NCBI GenBank assembly: GCA_963402885.1 | Contig: OY727102.1 | Location: forward strand, 17,670,001-17,734,000 | Source of the DNA: Antedon bifida | Lineage: Eukaryota; Echinodermata; Crinoidea; Comatulida; Antedonidae | DNA length: 64,000 bases | Direction of reading: 5' to 3' | Shown: positions 54,731 to 64,000 of the stretch, piece after piece | Layout of the letters: each line of letters opens with the position of its first letter | Numbering within the stretch: the first letter of the stretch is position 1 | The notes under the pieces: model-generated | The model's database searches: none | The model's input: only the letters and a program-made list of their open reading frames with translations | What the model was told of the DNA's origin: nothing | Program-made: the position numbers and the translations under genes

Positions 54731-54774
54731 TGCGCTTATGTTAAGCATGATCCGTTGAAGATAAACAACAATTA

Positions 54775-54987
54775 AGCGTGGTTCCCACTAGCGACGTAAC
54801 GCAACGCAGCGACGTATTGACGCAAAGTGCTGTATTGCGTAATCACAAGTGGGAGCCGACGACGCAATAGTGCTGCAAACATTGCAGGTTTGATTTCACG
54901 CAGGCGGGGGCAAACACAATTATTAGAAGGGCATTTGCTTACGTTGCGTAGATTGCGTTACGTTGCGTCGCTAGTGGGAATCAAGCT
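54775..54987. mobile_element. MITE-B copy, 45 bp past the Cys-loop stop codon
   Basis: TTA at 54772-54774 and 54988-54990. AGCGTGGTTCCCACTAGCGA start, CTAGTGGGAATCAAGCT end. It probably lies in the 3' UTR or immediately after it. Confidence 0.85.
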
Positions 54988-54989
54988 TT

Positions 54990-57900
54990 ACCGTACGAAC
55001 GGAAACGTTATAAGTAAATTCAAATTCTATGGTATTCACACGGACAACATTCGATGAGGATTAACCTATACAGGTCATGCTTTGTTGAATTCATATCTTA
55101 GTGTATAGGTTCTTCTTTTGTAATGTTTTCATACTGTATGATCTCATCCAAAATGTATCTACAAAATAACAACTTTTGACACCATTCTCGAATCAACTTT
55201 TAAATTCCCGACTAAAGACACATAAATTAAACCATTTCTTTTCTATAATCGTTTTCACATTCACTATAGTTTTTTTATATCATTTTCTTTTCTTTTCCTT
55301 TTCTCTTGTTGTTTTCTTTTTTCTGTTTGCATTTCGTTATTTACTGTAAGTCGTAAGCATGTTTAGATATCTTCCGCTACGGATCAAAATATAACTTATT
55401 GAATCAGTGCGAAGTAAATTGAGGATCATAGGATCAGTCAGATATCCACTTAATCACTCATAACCCATTTAATCACTCATAATCCACTCATAATCCTTTG
55501 GTATGTAAACCTTGAATGCGGAGTAAACTGGTCACTAACCTTCTCAAACCTTATGTGGTGTCACCCAATGGTTACCTTTTGAGAATTACATTATACCGCG
55601 TTTGTTGTTACAGTAGTTTCGTTGATAGTAATGTTTTAACGACCTCTAGACACATTTTAATATTAAACTTATTTCTCAAATGATTACAAAGAGTGAGTGC
55701 AAATATTAATTTTTAAATTGATCATAGAAAGCAATGTTTTGATTAAATAGAAATATAGAAGAAGTTAAACAAAACTACCTCAGAGAAATATACTGTAGAC
55801 CGCGGTGAATCAGAGGCGTGGCTGGTTTCTGAGTGGATGTACTGTCAGTATATGTAAATGCGGAACTAGCCCTATATGCCGCCGATATGATACGAATAAA
55901 TATGTATAGTGTAAACAGTAGTAACACAAATAAGTAAACTGTAAACCTTTAACAAGCAATCATTTTTCTCTGATAAATTCTTTTTTATTTAGGAAGAAAT
56001 CATTCGTGACACAATACACGCCATACATAGAATACATCTTTAACTTAATTCATTTGCAGAGACACCAGGTTGGAAAAACTGTGTAAATCTCTTACCCTGA
56101 AACTGAATATAAATCACATTGAATACACCCACAATTTAAATAATATAACTCCTGGTTGTTGGTATTCAATATGTTGTTATTGAATATTTATTTATTTATT
56201 TATTTGTATTAAAAATAAAGTGTAGAACTTTTAAATGAGGTTTTGCAGAGAATGACCTCAACTCAAACAAGAAAAATATGATTTTTAAGAATGAACATTC
56301 TGGGATTGACATCCTTTACTAAATTGAATAGTTTGCGAAATAAAGAAATGATGGCGCTCTTCCATTATACCACAAGTTCGGTTCGGTTCGGTTGACTACG
56401 CCTCACGCTGACGGGCCTGATTCCGAATCCATAATAGATCTCCGTATTTATTACCGATGGTTTAAATCATGAATACAATTCGATATATTATGTAATATTG
56501 CCTCATTTAATGTGAAGAAGAATTAGGTCGACACATCAACATCTGACAATGACTGCCAGTTACTTTACCAATGTAACACGAAACGAAAATACTTAATTTC
56601 AAATTGGAAATGGATTTTTAATTATCTTTAATAAACGGCGGATAACAACCTGTGTCTATCGAAGCTACAGAGAGAATACTGGAAAAGGTAAGATTAGATT
56701 ACATTACCACTGTTTAACCCACGTACCAAATTGGAGGGGTTTCAGACGGTAACACCGCCGAACCCCACAGGCGTGAATTTCGGCCAGACAGTTTCGGCCA
56801 CGGCCACAATACTATTTCTATGGAGCTTCGTGTACCTGTAAGGGCCTATGTTTTATTACTGTATGAAACTATCTAATTGTCTTATAGTACTACTACTACT
56901 AGTACATTCATAGTACATGTAGGCTACATAGCCTACATAGTGATCATAAAATGGTTACCTCATAAAACAACAACAAATAAGAACAATAGCAGATTTACAT
57001 ATGAATAGCTGAAACGAATGACAACAAAAGAAAACGTATATCCCTTAACATACCAAATACCAGGATGGGGGATATCTCGATGAGTGTTGTAATCAGTGCG
57101 CCATCGATGACTTGATTAAACACTGACAAAATTACATTGATATATAACAATTGCATTATATAATTACCAGGGAAGTGTAAAATCACAGTCTGATATTACG
57201 TAATATATAGAGAAACGAACTAAAAACAAGTATAGCGCCCCAAATCATAGGAAACTTTTCATGAGTGTTGGTATCAACGTTTCAGCATGGTTTCAGAATA
57301 AACACAGAAGGACGAAGGAATAAGAAAACTATGATATAATATACTATTTTATATTATCTCGTTTTTTTTTTAGTAACGCTCTTATTGAAACACTGCCCTT
57401 CTTAAATGAAAATACAAAGTTTTCCGAAAAACAAATGCTGATTTAAGGAGGATTACACATGAAATTTGTTGTGGATTATTCAACAGTTTAAAAGCTACAT
57501 TATTGGCAATTCAATAATAGTAATAATCAATCATTTAATTTCTATAAATTGATTAAAGCAATATTTAAGTCATTTTGTTTTAATTATCAAAGTAAATTTA
57601 CTGTGGAATTTGTCATCAGTGTAGGCCTACAGTATATCACTTAAACAGTTTTGAAAAGAATTAAAACGATTCATCGCTTGGTAATACATTTTAAAGCAGA
57701 TTTTGTGTTTATTCCTCATTGATATTTTTCCATTTTGATCATTTATTACAGTAGTAGTTTAAAATCATCTAGGCATCGGGTTTAGCAAAGACATTAAACC
57801 AATAAAATACCTCAAACTTCGATTTTATTTTGTGTTCGACCCCTTGGGTATAACATAGCTTATCTGATTCACACCGTATACCAAAATCAGCCCGATGGTA

Positions 57901-58760
57901 CCTTATCAGGGGTATCTAGGCCCTGAACGATGCTGCATGACTTCCTCGCTACAACGTCGCTACCTCGACCCTTGCGTACTTTTCAATTGAGGCTAGATTT
58001 CCGGGGATTTAGCTCTTTTGTGTCCTAGATTATCATCAGCGCTTGACCACTAAAAAGTGCATTATTCGAGGTAATAATTGTTTTTGAAAATCGCTTCTGA
58101 TTTTAATCTTAATCAGGAGGATTAACGGTCAAATATATTATATAAAATAGCAGTTTAGATAATATACTATGAAGATGATTATGAGGCCATCCCTACACTA
58201 TATTACAAAGTATGATTCAACAGTGCCAATTCACTACCCGTTGAAGACACGCCTTTTCTTATTTGTATTGTAATCCCGTGCACTACATTTCCTACATTGA
58301 TTTCACTTTCTAACCAGGCTTCAATTTCTTGGCCTATCTATCCACCGCCACACGATAATCAATCTCGGGCATTTTTTTTTCTGTTAACTTGATCGTCCAT
58401 CATTACAATGGTTGTGCTAGCACCTGTATTCTACACCAAGTTTTACCAGGGAAGAGTGAAAATACTTCAGCTCTTTACTCTTCCAATCTACTTCCAATCT
58501 TCCCTGGTTTAACGTATTCTGTATTGCAAACCTTTGAAACACCCCATGCACTCTCCAGAATAAGGATTATATCTTGCACACCATACTTACCACGCTGCCC
58601 AACTCTTCATATTCTTGAATATTTATTTATTAAGCTATATACATTGAGTAATTGCAGTTAACATTGATACTATATATAATAAACAAAACCACTTTGGAAA
58701 TAAATTCTTTACTGAGGCACTGAAAGTTTAATTCATTATAATATAATAAGTATATACAAT
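54990..58760. other. Intergenic sequence with no recognised gene
   Basis: AT-rich. Short GGTTC repeats near 56383. Open frames at 56995-57186 (minus) and 58389-58661 (plus) show no family motif, and no splice-consistent exon chain could be built. Confidence 0.4.
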
Positions 58761-58761
58761 A

Positions 58762-58885
58762 TTAATAATATAAATCCAAAGGCAAAATACTGAAAAATTG
58801 ACAATGCTGTGGGTATCAAAAGCGAAAAGCTAAATCAAAACGATAAAGTAAAACAGCCAGAAAAGGTAGCAGAGCTTTCGGGCAA
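58762..58885. repeat. Dispersed repeat, copy 2 (inverted partner of 12.1 kb)
   Basis: AAATCCAAAGGCAAAATACT, GCGAAAAGCTAAATCAAAAC and GATAAAGTAAAACAGCCAGA match the reverse complement of 12108-12250 in the same order. Family unknown. Confidence 0.6.
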
Positions 58886-58889
58886 CACT

Positions 58890-60580
58890 AGCCCTAGCCC
58901 ATCCGTGCAAGTCAATATTAATAATATATATTGATATTTTTGAACAATTTTATGAATAACTTTAGATTATTATGAATCATTTAAATTATACCTTGTATTT
59001 CGTGGAAAGTGTGTCAATATTGTTTAAAGATATCAAGGACAGAAGGATTATATATTATAGTCATGATGTTAGTATGCGCGTAGCGATAGTTAAAATTTCC
59101 ATAAGTCTGGATTCAATTCTTGTGTTACATTTTGCAGGTCACTTCAGGCAATGTAAATATTACACAAATGTATTAACAAATTAAATCGAATTTACTGTGC
59201 GGTTAATGATTAACGTATTTTTTAAAAAGAAGGCACAATCATTTACACTCAATAATAAAGTGAACAACATTCTGTAGTTGTGTAGTTTTAGAATTTATGC
59301 GTAGCGCCCTCTCTCATAATTAACGATACGTTGATCCATTGTTCCGAAACAGTATGTAAAGAGAAAATCTATGTAGGCGTTTTTAATTACATAATAAATA
59401 CATTGATCTGTATTCTGTTTAATCAGGAATTAATTTGTGTTTACAAATTATTCAAATCACACATTCAATTAAAATAACGGTAGGCCTAGTTAGCCTACTG
59501 TACATATTCTGGCATCATAGACAATAATAGAGTTTTATTTTTCGTTTGCCTTTCTTTCTAGGCCTAATAACACTGACAGATAGTAAACAGGAATACATTT
59601 TATTATTGTATTAGCCTTAATTCTAATCCGACTGCCTAACCAAGCCATACACGTCTTCAAGGACTCTTACACGAGGCGACAAATTCACGATTTTCTATTT
59701 TCTCATATAAGATTCAATTAAGTTCATCAACATTTATTTATAATAAAACATTTATTTATAATAACATAAGACAAAATATACATATGCGAAAAAACATCAT
59801 TACCACCATGGGCCATAGTGTATACAGTGTATTTATATTATTTAGTTGAGTTAATCAATACTGTAGTTTAACATCCGCGAGTTGCTGTGTAATTATGTGT
59901 TAACATTTAAAAAGAAGTGACACATTCGATTCCGCTGTCGCTACTAGCATGTCTACACCAACATGTATATGATATCTTGTCCCGCCAATAAACGATAAAC
60001 ACAGATTATAGCTCCATGCACAGAGGAACACAGAACACCCCTTTTGAAGTGGATTGTTGAAACTGTAAATGGCAGAGTACCAAACAAAGAAATTTCACTT
60101 TACCTATTCAGAACAAAACATTGTGACGTGACTTTATCTTTGCACCTGTATGTTAATAATCTTTTATCAATCGATGCGCGATCTTGTATTCAATTTTCAC
60201 CAGTTCTTCTTAACAGTCAGCTTTTGTTCTCAATTGTCATATTTACAAGTATCGATTGAATCTAGAAATACGATACTGAGCAGCTCAAAGATTTTTGTCT
60301 GTTCGAGTCATGTAGACAGGCGTAGTAAAACCAACGGTTTCTGCGGTGATAATTTGTTCAGTATACATTTGAGCATATTGACTATTAACAGTTGTTAGGT
60401 AAACTTTAAGATTTGTTTTGATTTAAAACATTTAATTGTATGTCTGTTTGTCCCATTTTGCATTTACAACTTACTATCTGTATTATTTCTGTTTTGTAGG
60501 CCTGTTTTATGATGTACAAGTACACATTTAATTTACAAACGCCCAGGGTGGAAACGTTGCGGATAACGTGACAAAGTCAG
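58890..60580. other. Intergenic sequence, nothing recognised
   Basis: AT-rich with scattered TAGGCCTA motifs. Overlapping open frames at 60044-60398 carry no recognisable domain. Confidence 0.4.
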
Positions 60581-60584
60581 ACCA

Positions 60585-60638
60585 ACCCCCCCCCCCCTCC
60601 CTTCCCCCTCCCCCTACATCTCCCCCTCCCCGCCCACA
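60585..60638 (-). other. C-rich/G-rich tract, potential G-quadruplex on the minus strand
   Basis: A run of about 11-12 C followed by TCCCTTCCCCCTCCCCC and further CCCCC blocks. The minus strand has at least six G runs of three or more with short spacers, satisfying the usual quadruplex pattern. Embedded in AT-rich DNA. Confidence 0.7.
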
Positions 60639-61384
60639 TTTCAATTAATAATGTAAGTGATAGAACATGTTAGGTTAACTTTTATTCACAATATAATTTA
60701 TTAATATAATCGTCTTTCCAACCCTTCCTCTCCACCTCATCCTTTTCCTCCGCACACCCTTCCCTTCCCACTCGGCTCCCTTTCTAAATCCAATGTAAAA
60801 AACGTCTTTAATTATTTATTTCATCAACGCATTATGATTACAAATGTTGACTACGCAAAGTTCTTTTGCAATTCCTTAACAAATTATCATTGCTTATGAT
60901 AATATACAGTACATTGATATGAGGCATTGTTCTCTAGATGAGATTAACCAACATAAATTATTAATTTTCGACATCTGATAGGAAAATACAAAAGTGAAAT
61001 ATTATATGACCCCACTCTAGGCAGATTTGTAGACGATAAGTGATATGCTAAGCAATTTGCGATTCAATCCTCTATTAATTGTTATTACAAAATGAGTCGT
61101 TTCTCGTCACTAATAAGTGATTTAATTTCTAATCAGCGCCGACAGCATATCTATACAGTAGTAAAAGTCGTATTTCAATTACTGGTTATCAATTGACCCT
61201 TACGGGAAGCGCACCAGAAATGGACTGGTTAACAGTTTACCCCTATGGGAAGTGCAAACAGACATCCATATGTTCCACCAAGGTTCTGACGATCGTATTT
61301 TATTAAATTTAAATCTAAATTGGAGCTGATGATTATCAAGATGACGAAACAACGTCGATTATGAAGATTAGAAGTTGATGATTA

Positions 61385-62118
61385 TGACACAATTCATGAT
61401 GATGATAATTATTGTAATTGTTATGATTATTTGATTTACATGATAAGGATGATGACGATGATAATGATGATGATTATGAAAATGATGATGATGACGATGA
61501 TAATGATGAGGATGACGATGATAATGATGATTATAAAAATGACGATGATTATGATGATGACGACGAAAATGATGATGATAATGATGATGATGATTATGAA
61601 AATGATGATGATGATGAAAATGATGATGATGATTATGAAAATGATGATGACGATGATAAGGATAATGATGATTATAAAAATGATGATGACGATGATAATT
61701 ATGATGACGATGATGATAATGATGATGATGACGATGATGATGAAAATGATGATGATGACGATGATAATAATGATTATAAAAATTACGATGATGATGATGA
61801 CGACGAAAATGATGATAATGGCGATTATGTTAATGATGATAATGATGCTGGTGATGATTATGAAAATGATGATAATGACGATGAAAATAATGATGACGAT
61901 GATAATGATTACGATGAAAAGGATGATTATGAAAATGATGATAATGATGATTATGATGACGATGATAATAATGATGACGATAAAAATTAGGATGATGATA
62001 ATGAAAATGATGATGAAGATGATGAAAATGATGATGAAAATGATGATGACGATGAAAATGATGATGACGATGACGATGATAATGATGATGATGACGATAA
62101 AAATTATGATTTCAACTC
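61385..62118. repeat. GAT-type microsatellite, ~730 bp
   Basis: Imperfect (GAT)n with GAC, AAT and AAA interruptions in higher-order patterns. The 239-codon open frame through it (Met/Ile/Lys only) is a by-product of the repeat. The AT-rich flank to 62530 holds no gene. Confidence 0.9.
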
Positions 62119-62529
62119 CTGATGATTCGATTATGATGATGTTACCATAATAAATACCATATAAAATGATGATGCGGTTTGTGATTAGTATGATGATGAC
62201 GTTCTCCCATATCCCATATTACGTTTATGTAACGGTAGTCATTGTATTTAAATACATTTTAGAGCGATTATTCAAAGTTCAAGTTCTTGTTAACGACACG
62301 ACACGTTGAACTTATTAAACATAAAATTCCTACTTATAAAATGCTGGTTTTAAATAATCCCACTAACAATTTTATCATTGAATATTATTACGGTTTGAAA
62401 AGTTTTTTTGTTTGTCTGTATACAATAACAGCTGTCTATGACGTCATTGGCTACCAGTACAATATAGATATACTGTATTAAAATAATATTTCTTTGTAAT
62501 ATTCGGCTTATTTACAGCGTGCACAAAGG

Positions 62530-63400
62530 ACATAAAGCGATATTTTGAGTGTTTGTTATGTACGGTTGTCCCGGTTATAATATAAAAGAAAACAACTATT
62601 TAATATTATTAATGTTTGACTTTATGATAATTTGCAGTTGTCAACCAGCAACTATTTAGAACAAAACAATATCTGTAGTAACAATATTTTTAATAAATTA
62701 ATTTGATCTACGTAGGATAATTTAAATAAACATGTTATTTGTTATAGTATTTTGTGTAGTACTTAGCGCTGCTTAAATTTGGATTATAAATTATTAAATA
62801 TTAATAATAAATAATAATTTATTTGGAGTTTACACTTTTACAACAGTGACACTCGACCAAATGGAAGGTGCATGCAGAAGAAAGGACAACAAAATATACA
62901 AAACACACGATATAGTAAACAATAATTTCATATTATACATTATAAAACATAAATGCTTATCCAACCAAAATGTTTACGAACATGAAATAATATCACATTC
63001 AAAGCTGCGTTAGAATTCATCAGTCTCCATAATCTGCCAGACTGGTTCTAGTAACAGTTTTATTTGTTGGTATATTCAATGAATGTGTTGTAGTTGCCTT
63101 TCTGGAAAATAAATGAAAGTAATTGAATTTTCAAATACAAATCACGTAGTGATGACACAACGTGTTTTGATATTTACGTCTGATTTCACGACTTGACTTG
63201 ACTAATGTTTAATCAATCGACTCAAAGATAACATCCATTTTCACGAGATTCGTAACAGCTTGTAAAGAATATTGTTTAGCTTGTGGTCAACAAGAAACAA
63301 TTGTTAAAATGTCTTTATATTTCTAGGCCTGTAAGAAAATATCCTATCGATTAAAGCCAAAATTATATAGACATTGAATACGTTGAATAAACATATAATA
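62530..63400. other. Intergenic sequence; possible minus-strand terminal exon not confirmed
   Basis: AT-rich. On the minus strand TATTTTCCAG at 63106-63115 precedes a short open segment ending in A-D-Y-G-D and a stop near 63027. It could be a terminal exon of a gene continuing past the window, but nothing upstream confirms it. Confidence 0.25.
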
Positions 63401-63414
63401 TAATAATTTGATTA

Positions 63415-63785
63415 TTATGATTATTATGATTATGAAAATGATGACGATGAATCCTCCTCCTCATCCTCATCATCAGGCATTATTATTTTCTCATCCTACT
63501 CCTCTTCTTCCTCCTCCTCTTCTTTTTCGTCCTCCATCACCATCATCATCATCATTCTTTTCTCTTCTTCTTCCACCTTCTCATCCTCATCATCAGGCAT
63601 CATCATTATCATCATCATCATCATCATCTTTTCCCCTTTTCTCTTCCTCCTCCGACCTCTTCTTCGTCCTCCATAACCATCATCATCATTCTTTTCTATT
63701 CTCTTCTTCTTCCACCTCCTCATCCTCAACACCATCATCATCATTTTCCCTCTTCTCTTCCTTCTCTTCCTTCTCCTCATCAATA
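63415..63785. repeat. TCC/TCT/CAT low-complexity tract
   Basis: Pyrimidine-rich on the plus strand. TCATCCTCATCATCAGGCAT repeats at ~63460 and ~63580, giving ~120-bp imperfect higher-order units. Long open frames on both strands (Ser/Pro-rich plus, Glu/Arg/Met-rich minus) are repeat-driven. Confidence 0.85.
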
Positions 63786-64000
63786 TTTTGAAGTCAATGA
63801 GATTATAGAGTAAAGAATAGAAAATAGTGTATACATGATGTAATACTATGTCGATACATTCATCGACGAGCCAGATAACACACAACAAAAAATGAAAATG
63901 CAATTTGTGTTCGATAGTCTCGTCTGCTGACTGCCGGAACTACTTACATTAATACATTATTGCTGTCTTTTAAGTGGGCGTGTTTTTTAAATTAACATCT

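Noticed and set aside
47973-54831. Recurrent short open frames with R-R-R-G-Q-T-Q-L-L-E-G-H-F
   Set aside because: They are translations of MITE-B copies, appear once per copy and have no independent support.
61431-62150. 239-codon open frame of Met, Ile and Lys
   Set aside because: Direct read-through of the GAT microsatellite; no stop-poor signal beyond repeat composition.
63027-63115. Minus-strand acceptor followed by a short open segment ending in A-D-Y-G-D
   Set aside because: Single possible exon with no partner inside the window; could be chance.
63408-63903. Long open frames on both strands, Ser/Pro-rich and Glu/Arg-rich
   Set aside because: Both are produced by the TCC/TCT/CAT low-complexity tract and overlap each other.
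1-64000. CRISPR arrays, bacterial operons, rRNA genes or viral genes
   Set aside because: None seen; tandem repeats here lack the regular repeat-spacer pattern and all confident genes are intron-containing metazoan genes.

Overview
This looks like an AT-rich, intron-rich invertebrate nuclear genome. Every confident gene is split by GT-AG introns, there are no bacterial-style operons, and miniature transposons, SINE/LINE tails, minisatellites and microsatellites fill the space between exons. The gene set (IL-17-type cytokines, VPS28, NSMCE1, a DEG/ENaC channel, a nicotinic-type Cys-loop subunit) fits a metazoan. The very frequent palindrome TAGGCCTA together with an IL-17 pair makes an invertebrate deuterostome, probably an echinoderm, my best guess; that is inference only.

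Layout. 0.7-8.5 kb: two minus-strand IL-17-like cytokine genes in tandem with the same three-exon plan, separated by a ~70-bp minisatellite. 8.5-20 kb: no gene recognised, only LINE fragments, MITEs, a GAT microsatellite and tRNA-derived repeats. 20.4-28.6 kb: complete seven-exon VPS28 (ESCRT-I), minus strand. 29.4-32.7 kb: complete six-exon NSMCE1 (SMC5/6 complex RING-like subunit), plus strand, head-to-head with VPS28 across an ~810-bp shared promoter packed with AGGCCTA/CTAG motifs. 34.7-46.4 kb: an eleven-exon DEG/ENaC/ASIC-family channel, minus strand. It carries a 534-nt symmetric exon that adds ~178 extracellular residues, and a near-identical 1.36-kb internal duplication (two exons) joined to a copy of the N-terminal exon. 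50.0-54.7 kb: a complete six-exon nicotinic-type Cys-loop receptor subunit, plus strand, studded with copies of one palindromic MITE flanked by TTA/TAA. 55-64 kb: no gene recognised; a G-rich/C-rich tract, an ~750-bp GAT-type microsatellite and a TCC/TCA-rich tract.

All six gene models were spliced by hand. Each has canonical GT-AG introns, matching phases and a total length divisible by three (161, 147, 225, 257, 721 and 456 aa). At least three abundant non-autonomous transposon families were recognised by comparing copies inside the window: MITE-A (palindromic, ends AGCTCTGTCTACAC), MITE-B (ends AGCGTGGTTCCCACTAG, TTA/TAA duplications) and MITE-C (ends AGATGTATTGTCCCCC, TTAA flanks). Many sit a few tens of bases from exons. 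The observations most worth a second look are the symmetric insert exon and the scrambled exon duplication in the DEG/ENaC gene, loss of what looks like one whole disulfide in the second IL-17 paralogue, exon-proximal MITE insertions, and a hammerhead-ribozyme-like core in a dispersed repeat.
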